Shown here: positions 8,042-16,603 of the stretch, piece by piece
Numbering within the stretch: position 1 is the stretch's first letter
How the letters are laid out: the number at the start of each line of letters is the position of its first letter
Assembly (NCBI GenBank): GCA_902362875.1
Contig: CABIYF010000012.1
Span: 1-64,000 of the forward strand
Source of the DNA: Eubacteriaceae bacterium
GTDB taxonomy: Bacteria; Bacillota; Clostridia; Lachnospirales; Lachnospiraceae
Length of the DNA stretch: 64,000 nt
Direction: 5' to 3'
The notes under the pieces: generated by a model
The model's input: the letters and a program-made list of their open reading frames with translations, nothing else
What the model was told of the DNA's origin: nothing
Databases searched by the model: none
Program-made: the position numbers and the translations under genes

Positions 8042-8539
8042 TTATCCTATGTATTCCTCAATCAAACGTACTGCCTTGGATCTGTATAATGCAGTGATAA
8101 TGATTGCTGCAATAATTGTTCCACAAAGTGTACTAGCAAGAAATGGTCCTACAAAGGTAAATAATGCTGCCTTCTGTCCCATCATCATGGATGCGATCGG
8201 ATAGCATAACATACCGCCTAAGATTCCTGTTCCAAACACTTCTCCGATATAAGCACCAATCTTTGCTTTTGTATATTTAAATACCATTGCACTTACAAAT
8301 GCTCCTACCATACTTCCAGGAAATGCAAGTAAACTTCCAGTTCCAAGAAGATTTCGGATCAGTGCTGTACAAAATGCCATTGATACTCCGTAAACAGGTC
8401 CTAAGAAAACCGCCGCGATCACGTTCACCATATGCTGAATCGGAAAGCATCGGCTGGCTCCGATCGGTATTGAAAATGATGATAAAATGACTGCAACTGC
8501 TACAAGCATTGCGGATATTGTTAGTTTCTTTAAGTTCAT
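8042..8539 (-). CDS. thiW: ECF transporter substrate-binding subunit ThiW
   Basis: This 165-aa membrane protein has about five or six hydrophobic segments. It carries the ThiW-typical sequences PIGASRCFPIQHMVNVIAAV and LLGTGSLLAFPGSMVGAFVS, and ends in a short basic tail. ThiW is the S component of an energy-coupling-factor importer. It captures the thiamine thiazole moiety (hydroxyethylthiazole) or a related precursor, while the shared EcfA/EcfT module is encoded elsewhere. In most genomes thiW lies with thiM, thiE or thiD behind a TPP riboswitch. Here only 20 bp separate it from the preceding flavin reductase gene, and no riboswitch fits. It begins with ATG after an AGGAG site. Confidence 0.85.
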   Translation of the reverse strand: MNLKKLTISAMLVAVAVILSSFSIPIGASRCFPIQHMVNVIAAVFLGPVYGVSMAFCTALIRNLLGTGSLLAFPGSMVGAFVSAMVFKYTKAKIGAYIGEVFGTGILGGMLCYPIASMMMGQKAALFTFVGPFLASTLCGTIIAAIIITALYRSKAVRLIEEYIG

Positions 8540-8559
8540 CTAAAGTCACTCCTTTGCTT

Positions 8560-9249
8560 CTACTTCCATGGCCGTTGATCTTTATCCCAGCCTTTTTCTC
8601 TCCAGTAAACAAGATCTGATTCGTCCCAGCCTCTTGTATGAAGCATTCTCATAAAATAAAAACAAATCTTTGTCTTTAATCCTGTTTTTACTTTTCCGTG
8701 ACGAGCTTTGATCTGATTGGCAATCTTTGTTGTCTTTTTTTCAATCTGTGCTTTAATCTCTGGTTTTACATTCTGATAAGAAGTGGACATAACTCTTACA
8801 CCATATTTATATGTTTTCGCTACGCCCCAGTAAAAAAAGCTGTCAGCCATATCTTTATTGGTACTTTTCATTCCTGCACCTGCAGCTGTTGAAATACAGA
8901 CTGCCTGCTTATGAAACATTGACGGTTCTGGTCTGTGCAGCATCCATCGATACCCATAATGATCCAAAAATGCTTTCATCGGCCCTGTCACATGATAAAC
9001 ATAAACAGGACTTTCAAAAATAAGTACATCCGCCTCATCTAACGCTTCTGTTAATGGTTTTAATTTCTCATAATGCGGACACAATGTCTCAGATTTACGG
9101 AAACACTGCGTACATCCTACACAAAATTCTCCAAAATCTCTCGGAAGAAAAAATTCTTTCACTTCTCCGTCTAGTTTATCTGCAAGAATCTTTGAAATAT
9201 GATATGTAGAACCTTTATGACTTTGCCCATGCACGATTGTTATCTTCAT
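8560..9249 (-). CDS. NAD(P)H-dependent flavin oxidoreductase, flavodoxin-like fold
   Basis: The N-terminus ITIVHGQSHKGSTY is the FMN phosphate-binding loop of the NADPH-dependent FMN reductase family. A four-cysteine-like segment, FCVGCTQCFRKSETLCPHYE (about residues 42-61), is common in clostridial iron-sulfur flavoproteins and related reductases. ADVLIFESPVYVYHVTGPMK is the family's second flavin-contacting motif. The C-terminal 60 residues are basic and tryptophan-rich, longer than in minimal flavodoxins (229 aa). It probably transfers electrons from NAD(P)H to flavin or a small acceptor. Partner and substrate are unknown. It lies between mscL and thiW in one minus-strand group. Confidence 0.82.
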   Translation of the reverse strand: MKITIVHGQSHKGSTYHISKILADKLDGEVKEFFLPRDFGEFCVGCTQCFRKSETLCPHYEKLKPLTEALDEADVLIFESPVYVYHVTGPMKAFLDHYGYRWMLHRPEPSMFHKQAVCISTAAGAGMKSTNKDMADSFFYWGVAKTYKYGVRVMSTSYQNVKPEIKAQIEKKTTKIANQIKARHGKVKTGLKTKICFYFMRMLHTRGWDESDLVYWREKGWDKDQRPWK

Positions 9250-9263
9250 TCTTTTACTCTTTT

Positions 9264-9677
9264 CTAGTTCTTATTTTCATCTTCTGACTGTACAGATGTA
9301 CAATGAGGACATCTTGTAGCACGAATATCAATCTCACTCATACAAAATGGACAGATCTTTGTTGTTGGTGCTTCTGGTTCCTCTGGTTTTGCACCTAACG
9401 ACATAATCTTATTCATTGCTTTTAACAGGCAGAATAAGATAAATGCCATGATCAGAAAATTTACAACAGAAGATCCAAATGCAGAAGCATATCCTGAAAT
9501 CTCTTCTAATGTGTAAACCTTTCCTGTCATGATCAGTTTGATGATCGGCTGAATAAAGTTATCAGTAAGTGATGTAACGATTCCTGAAAATGCACCACCG
9601 ATCAATACACCGACTGCCATATCCATGACATTGCCACGAAGTGCAAACGCTTTAAATTCTTCTAAAAATTTCTTCAT
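9264..9677 (-). CDS. mscL: Large-conductance mechanosensitive channel MscL with C-terminal zinc ribbon
   Basis: This 137-aa protein begins MKKFLEEFKAFALRGNVMD, the amphipathic N-terminal helix of MscL. TM1 is MAVGVLIGGAFSGIV, a periplasmic loop follows, and TM2 is VVNFLIMAFILFCLLKAMN. The channel opens under membrane tension to release solutes during hypo-osmotic shock. The last 35 residues hold CPFC and CPHC pairs separated by about 15 residues, a zinc-ribbon-like module not found in the best-studied MscL proteins. I choose the ATG at 9677 because AGGAGAG lies 6 bp upstream, although the frame is open a little further. It is the first gene of the mscL-reductase-thiW group. Confidence 0.93.
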   Translation of the reverse strand: MKKFLEEFKAFALRGNVMDMAVGVLIGGAFSGIVTSLTDNFIQPIIKLIMTGKVYTLEEISGYASAFGSSVVNFLIMAFILFCLLKAMNKIMSLGAKPEEPEAPTTKICPFCMSEIDIRATRCPHCTSVQSEDENKN

Positions 9678-9783
9678 ACGTCTCTCCTTTATACAGTTTT
9701 TCATAACGCTTTCTATTTTAACACATATTTTTGAAAAACTATATAGTATCTTTTATTTTACGACAGAAAATTGCAGACAAAAA

Positions 9784-9808
9784 GAGACTATATATCAAAT
9801 ATAGTCTC
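9784..9808 (-). terminator. Rho-independent terminator after the cytidylate-kinase-like gene
   Basis: Ten-base perfect arms (9784-9793 and 9799-9808, GAGACTATAT / ATATAGTCTC) enclose a 5-nt loop. In the minus-strand transcript the stem is followed directly by TTTTTG. It separates the kinase-like gene from mscL. Confidence 0.85.
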
Positions 9809-9829
9809 CGTAATTACTATTCATTGAAT

Positions 9830-10456
9830 TTATTTTTGTGATTCTTTCATTGCGATCACTTTCTTGATCATCTCAACACTTCCATCAATTCCAAGGAAAC
9901 TGCTGTTTAAACACAGATCATAAGATTTCGCATCTCCCCATTTGTTGGAACTGTAGTAATTATAATAGCTGGAACGTTGTTTGTCTTTCTTCATCAGCAC
10001 TTCTTTGCTCTTCTCTTTCACAATTCCGTATTCATTCTCAATTCGGTTGATACGATCTTCAAATGGTGCATGAACATAAACACTTAAACAGTTATCAAAA
10101 TCTTCCAGTGCATAATCTGCACATCTTCCAACAAATACACAAGGCCCTTTTGATGCTAATTCCTTGATCGTATCAAATGCTGCTAAAAATACCTTATGAT
10201 TCAGCGGCAGATCAAAAGAATTAGAATTATATCCTAATGAATATGGATCCATAACTAGAGAATAAAGGAAACTAGTCGTTGGTTTCTCGTCAAAGCTTTC
10301 AAAAATCTCTTCACAGATACCACTTTCTTTGGCTGCAACCTTGATCAGCTCGCTGTCATAAAACGGAATTCCAAGATCCTGTGCAAGCTTCTCTCCGATC
10401 AGATGTCCTCCGCTTCCATATTGTCGTTCGATTGTAATAATTGTGTTAGTACTCAT
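9830..10456 (-). CDS. Cytidylate kinase-like family protein
   Basis: This 208-aa protein starts MSTNTIITIERQYGSGGHLI, a P-loop-like segment in which the Walker lysine is replaced (GSGGHLIG). This is characteristic of the cytidylate-kinase-like family common in Clostridia rather than true Cmk. Other segments are DLGIPFYDSELI and GPCVFVGRCADY, and a lid-like arginine/lysine stretch (KKDKQRSSYYNYYS). The family is predicted to phosphorylate a nucleotide or other small molecule, but its substrate is unknown. The start at 10456 is preceded by GGGAG, whereas the further upstream in-frame Met lacks a good site. It is a single-gene unit with a promoter at 10513-10540 and a terminator at 9784-9808. 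Confidence 0.82.
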   Translation of the reverse strand: MSTNTIITIERQYGSGGHLIGEKLAQDLGIPFYDSELIKVAAKESGICEEIFESFDEKPTTSFLYSLVMDPYSLGYNSNSFDLPLNHKVFLAAFDTIKELASKGPCVFVGRCADYALEDFDNCLSVYVHAPFEDRINRIENEYGIVKEKSKEVLMKKDKQRSSYYNYYSSNKWGDAKSYDLCLNSSFLGIDGSVEMIKKVIAMKESQK

Positions 10457-10512
10457 ATGAATCGCTCCCTTCCCCAAAGGGTAAAATATTCAAGTTATTG
10501 CTTGTTAGTAAT

Positions 10513-10540
10513 ATTATACTACAAACGAGTACTATTTGAA
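10513..10540 (-). promoter_or_regulatory. Promoter of the cytidylate-kinase-like gene
   Basis: The minus strand has a consensus -10 TATAAT (10513-10518) and a weak -35 TTCAAA (10535-10540), 16 bp apart. The start codon is about 57 bp downstream, and the leader contains a small hairpin (CCCTTTGGGGAAGGG). Confidence 0.5.
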
Positions 10541-10568
10541 AGGAAAATTGTATATTTTTTCATCCAAT

Positions 10569-11507
10569 TTAATATTTATAACCAAAATGATCTTTTGCAT
10601 ATGCTTTTGCAAATTCTGCATCTTCATGCATCTGCAAACTTAAAGATTCCAGAGAATCAAACTTCATTTCAGGTCTCTTAAAGTGTAATAAATCGACTTC
10701 TATTTCTTTATGATAGATATTCTTATTGAAGTCAAATATATAAGTCTCTACACCCATATGTTTCTTGCCTTCAATCGTTGGTTTCACTCCAACATTACTG
10801 ATTCCGTAGTATACTTCATCTTTGTATCGAATCCTTGAAACATAAACTCCATTTGGCGGCAACAGTTTATCTTCTGCCGGTATCTGATTTGCCGTCGGCA
10901 TTTGAAGTACTTCTGCACCCATATGATTGCCATGAACGACTGGTCCACAGATCATAAATGGATCTTCCATCAGACGGTTGGCCTCCTCAACCCTTCCTTC
11001 TGATAACAGACGGCGTACTCTTGTACTTGATACGATCTCACCTTCAAGTTCTAATTTCGGAATAACGATCAGCTTAAAATCATATTCTTTGGACATACGT
11101 TCCAGTAATTCAACATTTCCCTGTCTCTTATATCCAAATCCACAATCGTCTCCGACAACAAGAACTTTCATTCCTGTCTTTTCCAGAAGAACCTTGATCA
11201 CAAAATCTTCCGGAGAAAGATGTGAAAATTCATCTGTAAATGGATGTTCAATATAAATATCAATTCCTCTCTTTGCAAGAAGTTTTGTTTTCTCATTCGT
11301 TGTATAGATCACACTCATATGTTTGTGTTTTAACATATTGAGCGGTGGACGGTCAAAAGAAAATACGGCCGCCTGATATCCCATTTCTTTATATTTGAGA
11401 AGTTCATCAAAAATCAGCTGATGACCTTTATGCATCCCGTCAAATTTTCCAAGGGCTACCACTGTGTTATGAAATTGAAATTGTTCTGTATTATGAATGT
11501 ATTCCAT
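10569..11507 (-). CDS. ribF: Bifunctional riboflavin kinase / FAD synthetase
   Basis: This 312-aa enzyme converts riboflavin to FMN and FMN to FAD in the cytoplasm. The N-terminal nucleotidyltransferase domain shows VALGKFDGMHKGHQLIFDEL, with the HxGH-like motif, and later VVGDDCGFGYKRQGNVELL and VSSTRVRRLLSEG. The C-terminal flavokinase domain begins at about residue 185 with GPVVHGNHMGAEVLQMPTAN, then PPNGVYVSRI and GVKPTIEG, and ends in a helix. Length is typical. It is the last gene of the rimP-nusA-ylxR-ylxQ-infB-rbfA-nrnA-truB-ribF run, following truB by 9 bp. The truB-ribF pairing is widespread in bacteria. Confidence 0.96.
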   Translation of the reverse strand: MEYIHNTEQFQFHNTVVALGKFDGMHKGHQLIFDELLKYKEMGYQAAVFSFDRPPLNMLKHKHMSVIYTTNEKTKLLAKRGIDIYIEHPFTDEFSHLSPEDFVIKVLLEKTGMKVLVVGDDCGFGYKRQGNVELLERMSKEYDFKLIVIPKLELEGEIVSSTRVRRLLSEGRVEEANRLMEDPFMICGPVVHGNHMGAEVLQMPTANQIPAEDKLLPPNGVYVSRIRYKDEVYYGISNVGVKPTIEGKKHMGVETYIFDFNKNIYHKEIEVDLLHFKRPEMKFDSLESLSLQMHEDAEFAKAYAKDHFGYKY

Positions 11508-11516
11508 GGCTTCCTC

Positions 11517-12416
11517 TCACTGGTTGTTGTCATAAAAAATCTTATCTGGGAAAAACATGTTATTTTTCCAGTAATATATTCCGATGAAATGTTCGTCTGC
11601 ATCGTATATACGAAGTTTCTTTGTTGTATCAATATCTGTCTCGAAGAAAGCATCCTTTTTCAAGGGGTTTCCATTAAATAAAATCTTATTGTATTCTTCT
11701 TTTACAGTTCCTTTCTGGTATTGTAAAAAAACTTTTTCAATCGGAACAACCAACTGTTCGATTGTCCCATTCTTTACTGCCTCTTCAATCTGAGCCAGTG
11801 TATGTGCATTCTTAATCTGAAATCCACTGGATTTTGTGCGGACTAACTTTGTCATACAAGCGCCATTATGAAGCTTATGACCGATATCCCTGCAAAGACT
11901 TCGAATATATGTACCTTTGCTGCATGTAACTGTCATTGTAACTTCCGGGTATGAAATCTCAATATCTGAAATATCATAAATTCTGATATGCTCTGGTTTG
12001 CGCTCAATCACTTTCCCTTCTCTGGCAAGTTCATAAAGCTTCTTTCCATTGATCTTCTTGGCAGAATACATAGGAGGTATCTGATCATACTCTCCAACGA
12101 AAGACAGGATTGTATCCTTGATCGGAGCATCTTCTTCTAATGGTTCATAAGTCTTCGTAACCGTTCCCCAGATATCTTCTGTATCTGTCTCTTTTTCGAA
12201 CACAAAACTTACCTGATACTGTTTCTTTGTTCCTGTTAACATATCACATAATTTTGTTCCCTTTCCAAGGCAGACTGGTAATACTCCTTCTGCATTGGGA
12301 TCCAGGGTTCCTGTATGTCCGATCTTTTTCTGCCGCAGAATACCACGAAGCTTTGCAACGACATCATGAGATGTAAAATCTTTCTCTTTGTATATATTTA
12401 ATAATCCGTTGTACAT
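11517..12416 (-). CDS. truB: tRNA pseudouridine-55 synthase TruB
   Basis: This 299-aa enzyme isomerises U55 in the T-arm of most tRNAs. The catalytic motif [16 protein letters not shown] is near residues 34-49, with Asp39 the expected nucleophile. Further motifs are [39 protein letters not shown] and [15 protein letters not shown]. The C-terminal 60 residues resemble a degenerate PUA-like tail. The start at 12416 is preceded by AGAGG, while the longer frame upstream would run into nrnA. It lies between nrnA and ribF with short spacings. Confidence 0.96.
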   Translation of the reverse strand: MYNGLLNIYKEKDFTSHDVVAKLRGILRQKKIGHTGTLDPNAEGVLPVCLGKGTKLCDMLTGTKKQYQVSFVFEKETDTEDIWGTVTKTYEPLEEDAPIKDTILSFVGEYDQIPPMYSAKKINGKKLYELAREGKVIERKPEHIRIYDISDIEISYPEVTMTVTCSKGTYIRSLCRDIGHKLHNGACMTKLVRTKSSGFQIKNAHTLAQIEEAVKNGTIEQLVVPIEKVFLQYQKGTVKEEYNKILFNGNPLKKDAFFETDIDTTKKLRIYDADEHFIGIYYWKNNMFFPDKIFYDNNQ

Positions 12417-12429
12417 AAAAACCTCTGTC

Positions 12430-13374
12430 TTATAACTGTTTTGTGATATCATTTATGATCATATTCTTAACATCCTGTAAGTTTCCTTTCACAGAACATC
12501 CCGCAGCGCGGATATGTCCTCCGCCACCATGTGATTTGGCTATTTCTGAAACGTTTACAGTCTCATTCGAGCGCATACTTACTTTGTAACCATCTTTAAT
12601 CGGATATAGAAAAACTGCAGCTTCTACACCTTTCGTAATACGAAGCTGATCAATAATTCCATCACTGTCAGAAGTTGATGCCTGAAGATCTTTAAAATCT
12701 TCTTCTGACAGATAAGAAAAAATGATCTGTCCTTTTTCATAAAGCTCACTTTTTAACAGGGCTTTCCCTAACAGCTGATTTTGTACAAATGTTTTCTGAT
12801 AAAAAGTCTCATCAATGATCTTTGTACTTGAAGCACCTTTTTCAAGTAACATTCCTGCATATTCCATTGTTTTACGCGTTGTATTGGAATGTTTAAATAC
12901 TCCTGTATCGTGTACAATTCCTGTATACAGACACTGTGCACATTCTTTAGAAATTTTATCTTCCTCAAAAATCTGACATAAAACTTCACAAGTCGCACTT
13001 GCCTGTGGATCAATCTTGCAAAAATCCCCAAATCCATCATTACTGATATGATGATCAATTCCAATCAGTGTCTTTGCATGATTCACCATTGTTGCAAATG
13101 GTTCATAACGATCTTCTGCCCCACAGTCCAGGACAAAAAACAAATCATAGACTTCTTCATCATTTGACTCTGTGATGATCTCATCTGCATGACTTAAAAA
13201 ATAAAATTCTGTGCTGATCGGTTCTAAATAAACATCAACTTTCTTTCCAGAATAGTTATCTAAAATATATTGCTTTAGTGCAAGGCAGCTGCCAATACAG
13301 TCCCCATCCGGGTGGATGTGTCCTGTAATGGCAATCTTATTAGCCTTTAAAACTTGTTCATTAAAGTGTTTCAT
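12430..13374 (-). CDS. nrnA: DHH-family phosphoesterase, NrnA-like oligoribonuclease / pAp phosphatase
   Basis: This protein of 314 aa has the DHH family metal motifs GHIHPDGDCIGSCLAL, FFVLDCGAED and IGIDHHISNDGFGD, followed by a DHHA1 domain ending in the glycine-rich KSHGGGGHIRAAG. NrnA enzymes degrade 2-5-nt RNA fragments and dephosphorylate 3'-phosphoadenosine 5'-phosphate, and some also cleave pApA from cyclic-di-AMP turnover. I choose the ATG at 13374 because GGGAG lies 5 bp upstream. The gene then overlaps the end of rbfA by 14 bp. The rbfA-nrnA-truB arrangement is typical of Firmicutes. Confidence 0.93.
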   Translation of the reverse strand: MKHFNEQVLKANKIAITGHIHPDGDCIGSCLALKQYILDNYSGKKVDVYLEPISTEFYFLSHADEIITESNDEEVYDLFFVLDCGAEDRYEPFATMVNHAKTLIGIDHHISNDGFGDFCKIDPQASATCEVLCQIFEEDKISKECAQCLYTGIVHDTGVFKHSNTTRKTMEYAGMLLEKGASSTKIIDETFYQKTFVQNQLLGKALLKSELYEKGQIIFSYLSEEDFKDLQASTSDSDGIIDQLRITKGVEAAVFLYPIKDGYKVSMRSNETVNVSEIAKSHGGGGHIRAAGCSVKGNLQDVKNMIINDITKQL

Positions 13375-13732
13375 GTTCACTCCCATGATTTAATTCATCA
13401 ATCTTCTTTGACATATTCACTCCATATTCAATAGAGTCATCTAAAATAAATGTGATTTCTGGTGTATTTCTTAAATTAATAGAGTGTGCCAGTTCACGGC
13501 GGATATAACCTACAGCGCTGTTTAAGCCTTTCATTGTTTCTTCTTTTTCTTCGTCATTTCCAAGAACACTGATATAGGCTTTGCACTGTTTCAGATCAGA
13601 AGTTACAATGGCATCAACAACGGATGTCATTGGTGCAATTCTTGGATCTTTGATCTCTCGGCTGATGATACGGCTTAATTCTCTCTGAACTTCACCATTG
13701 ATTCTTGTATTTTTAATGCTGTTCTTTCTCAT
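13361..13732 (-). CDS. rbfA: Ribosome-binding factor A
   Basis: This 123-aa protein with the single KH-like fold of RbfA matures the 5' end of 16S rRNA on the 30S subunit. Recognisable parts are RINGEVQRELSRIISREIKDPR near the N-terminus, the alternating strand CKAYISVLGN, and the conserved LRNTPEITFILDDSIEYG. Length is normal. It follows infB by 21 bp and overlaps the nrnA start. Confidence 0.96.
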   Translation of the reverse strand: MRKNSIKNTRINGEVQRELSRIISREIKDPRIAPMTSVVDAIVTSDLKQCKAYISVLGNDEEKEETMKGLNSAVGYIRRELAHSINLRNTPEITFILDDSIEYGVNMSKKIDELNHGSEHETL

Positions 13733-13753
13733 ATTGCTACTCCCTTCACGAAA

Positions 13754-16000
13754 TTATCTTGGGACCTCTTCCATAATATAAGATTCGATCTGGTCACCTT
13801 CTTTGATGTCATTAAAGTTTTCCATAACAAGACCGCATTCAAATCCTGTACGAACTTCTTTTACTGCGTCTTTTCCACGCTGGATAGATGCAAGTTTTCC
13901 TTCATGAACAACAATACCGTCACGAATAATACGTGCAGAACTGTCTCTCTGGATATTTCCATCTAATACATAAGATCCTGCGATCGTTCCAACTCCAGAT
14001 GCTTTGAAAATCTGACGGACTTCTGCGTGTCCTGTAACTTTTTCTACGAATTCTGGATCTAACATACCCTTCATCGCTGCCTCGATATCTTCAATTGCAT
14101 TATAGATAACTCGGTATAAACGAAGGTCTACTTTCTCTGCTGTTGCTGCATCTTTTGCTGCTGGCTCTGGACGTACGTTAAATCCGATAATGATCGCATT
14201 TGATGCAGCGGCCAGGTTTACGTCAGATTCTGTGATAGCACCTACACCACCATGGATAACTTTGACTGCAACTTCATCATTAGAAAGTTTTACAAGACTC
14301 TGTTTTACTGCTTCTACAGATCCCTGCACATCGGCTTTTACGATGATATTTAATTCTTTGACACTTCCTGCCTGAATCTGGTTAAATAAGTCATCTAAGG
14401 ATAACTGCTGTTTTGTCTCAGATAACATCTTTTCACGTCCATAAGCGATAAATTTCTCTGCTACGGATCTAGCTTCTTTTTCACTGTCCATAACCATCAT
14501 AACTTCACCAGCATTTGGAACTTCACTTAAACCTAAGATCTCAACTGGTGTAGATGGTCCTGCAGCTTTAATACGTTTTCCTTTGTCATTTACCATTGCA
14601 CGGACTTTACCATGAGCACTTCCGATTGCCACAGCATCTCCTACATGGAGAGTACCTTTCTGTACTAAAACAGTTGCAACTGGTCCACGTCCCTTATCAA
14701 GCTGTGCCTCTAAGACGATACCTCTTGCTTTACGGTTTGGATTTGCTTTTAATTCCAGAACTTCGGCTGTTAAAGAAACCATATCTAATAATTCATCGAT
14801 TCCTTCTCCTGTATGTGCGGATACTGGACAAAAGATTGTGCTTCCACCCCAGTCTTCTGGTACTAATTCATATTCGATCAGTTCCTGTTTTACTCTCTCA
14901 ATATTGGCACTTTCTTTATCAATCTTGTTGATTGCAACAATGATCTCGATTCCTGCTGCTTTCGCATGGTTGATCGCTTCAATTGTCTGTGGCATAACAC
15001 CATCATCTGCAGCGACAACTAAGATTGCGATATCTGTAGACTGGGCACCTCTCATACGCATGGATGTGAATGCCTCATGTCCTGGTGTATCTAAGAATGT
15101 GATCTTTCCATTGGATGTTTCTACTACATAAGCACCGATGTGCTGTGTGATACCACCAGCTTCTCCTGTTGTTACATGTGTAGAACGGATTTTGTCAAGT
15201 AAAGAAGTTTTACCATGGTCAACGTGACCCATAACGCAGACAACTGGTGGTCTTACGATCATATCTGCTTCGTCTTCTTCCTCTTCTTTTAATAATTCTT
15301 CAATCACATCAACCTGTTCTTCCATCTCTACCAGACGGTCAAATTCCATTGCGATCTCTTCTGCTTTTTCAAAATCAAGTTCGGAGTTTAAATTTAACAT
15401 TCCTGCTCCACTGATCAGTAATTTCTTAATGATATCATTTGCAGGAATAGATAATGCATCTGCAAGATCTTTTAATGTTAAAACTGGTGGAATTTTTACT
15501 GGTGCATTTGGATCCACTTCAGGTTTCTTCACTGGTTCCGGTTTAATAAATGCTCCTGGTCCAGATGTTTTTTTCTTTTTCTTGTGATCCTGCTGCTGAT
15601 TTTTGTTATTAAATTTCTTATTCTTTTTGTTGTTCTTTCCAAACTTCTGAGAATTCTGTGGATTTTCTTTTCTTAAAATCTTCTTATCCCCATCGTTATT
15701 TTTGTTCTTTTTATTATTCTTATTATTTTTTACTTCCTGTGTTTTTTTATTATCTTTCTTTTCCATATTCTGTGCTTTTTTATTATCTTTTCTCTTTGAA
15801 TTTTCCTGTTTCTTTGAATTGTTGTTCTGTTTTGATTCTTTCTTTGGTTTCAATGCATTATCGATCATTTTGATCTGCTCATCCCCTATGGTACTCATAT
15901 GGTTTTTGACTTCCACATGATTGGCTTTCAAGATTTCTAAAATTTCTTTATTGTCTTTATTATATTTCTTTGCAATTTCATAGACTCTGAATTTTGCCAT
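13754..16000 (-). CDS. infB: Translation initiation factor IF-2
   Basis: This 748-aa GTPase delivers fMet-tRNA to the 30S subunit. The N-terminus has an IF2_N domain ([20 protein letters not shown]), followed by a lysine- and asparagine-rich linker of about 90 residues (roughly 50-145) with repeated KKxDNKK-like units. A second IF2_N-like region follows ([19 protein letters not shown]). The G domain is complete: [16 protein letters not shown] (G1), [11 protein letters not shown] (G2), DTPGHEAF (G3) and NKID (G4). The C-terminal domains II-IV end with SYIMEEVPR. The low-complexity linker probably acts as a flexible tether. It follows ylxQ in the nusA operon. Confidence 0.98.
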   Translation of the reverse strand: MAKFRVYEIAKKYNKDNKEILEILKANHVEVKNHMSTIGDEQIKMIDNALKPKKESKQNNNSKKQENSKRKDNKKAQNMEKKDNKKTQEVKNNKNNKKNKNNDGDKKILRKENPQNSQKFGKNNKKNKKFNNKNQQQDHKKKKKTSGPGAFIKPEPVKKPEVDPNAPVKIPPVLTLKDLADALSIPANDIIKKLLISGAGMLNLNSELDFEKAEEIAMEFDRLVEMEEQVDVIEELLKEEEEDEADMIVRPPVVCVMGHVDHGKTSLLDKIRSTHVTTGEAGGITQHIGAYVVETSNGKITFLDTPGHEAFTSMRMRGAQSTDIAILVVAADDGVMPQTIEAINHAKAAGIEIIVAINKIDKESANIERVKQELIEYELVPEDWGGSTIFCPVSAHTGEGIDELLDMVSLTAEVLELKANPNRKARGIVLEAQLDKGRGPVATVLVQKGTLHVGDAVAIGSAHGKVRAMVNDKGKRIKAAGPSTPVEILGLSEVPNAGEVMMVMDSEKEARSVAEKFIAYGREKMLSETKQQLSLDDLFNQIQAGSVKELNIIVKADVQGSVEAVKQSLVKLSNDEVAVKVIHGGVGAITESDVNLAAASNAIIIGFNVRPEPAAKDAATAEKVDLRLYRVIYNAIEDIEAAMKGMLDPEFVEKVTGHAEVRQIFKASGVGTIAGSYVLDGNIQRDSSARIIRDGIVVHEGKLASIQRGKDAVKEVRTGFECGLVMENFNDIKEGDQIESYIMEEVPR

Positions 16001-16020
16001 AAATATACCTCCTGTGATTC

Positions 16021-16320
16021 TTATTTATCAAGCTGTTTTAAAAGAGCATCAGCAAATCCCTGATCGGTTACTGCGATCGAAGCTCGAAACTCCTTACCGA
16101 TCGCATGGCCAAGCTCTTCTTTTAATCCCCAGCAATAAAAAGGTACCTGATAATGTTTACACTGATTCTCAAACATCTTTTTTGTATTATCGGAAGCATC
16201 ACTGGCTACAATGACAAGAGCTGCTGTCTTTTTCCTGACAGCTTCTCTTGCGGCAAATTCTCCACTGACCAGATTCCCTGATCTGAATGCAAGACCTAGA
16301 AGAGATAACACTTTATTCAT
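16021..16320 (-). CDS. ylxQ: L7Ae-family RNA-binding protein YlxQ
   Basis: This 99-aa L7Ae/L30e-fold protein has [20 protein letters not shown] near the N-terminus, the strand [20 protein letters not shown], and a [18 protein letters not shown] segment. Family members bind kink-turn RNA, and YlxQ is conserved between ylxR and infB in Firmicutes, although its in vivo target is unclear. The start overlaps the ylxR stop by 8 bp, which indicates translational coupling. Confidence 0.9.
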   Translation of the reverse strand: MNKVLSLLGLAFRSGNLVSGEFAAREAVRKKTAALVIVASDASDNTKKMFENQCKHYQVPFYCWGLKEELGHAIGKEFRASIAVTDQGFADALLKQLDK

Positions 16321-16582
16321 AAAGTTCTCTCATCTCCTTTTTTAATGTCTCATAAACCGATTCCGGAACCGCCGTCTTAAAAGAACGATCCAGACCTTTT
16401 TTCTTAAACGCCTGTTCTAAACATTCTGGATCAGGGCAGATATATGCCCCTCTTCCATTTTTCTTTCCAGTCGTATCAAGACTGATCTCTCCTTCTTTTG
16501 ATCTCACGATCCGGATTAATTGATTTTTTTCTTTTAATTCACCGCATCCGATACATTTTCTTGTTGGAATTTTTCGATTCAT
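16313..16582 (-). CDS. ylxR: YlxR family protein (RnpM, RNase P modulator)
   Basis: This 89-aa protein starts with PTRKCIGCGELKEKNQLIRI and contains GKKNGRGAYICPDPECLEQA, the two conserved halves of the YlxR fold, with paired cysteines. In B. subtilis this protein (RnpM) binds the RNase P RNA and dampens its activity. Earlier work treated it as a nucleoid-associated regulator. It lies between nusA and ylxQ, as in most Firmicutes. Confidence 0.92.
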   Translation of the reverse strand: MNRKIPTRKCIGCGELKEKNQLIRIVRSKEGEISLDTTGKKNGRGAYICPDPECLEQAFKKKGLDRSFKTAVPESVYETLKKEMRELYE

Positions 16583-16603
16583 TTTATCACCTGCTGATAT
16601 TTC

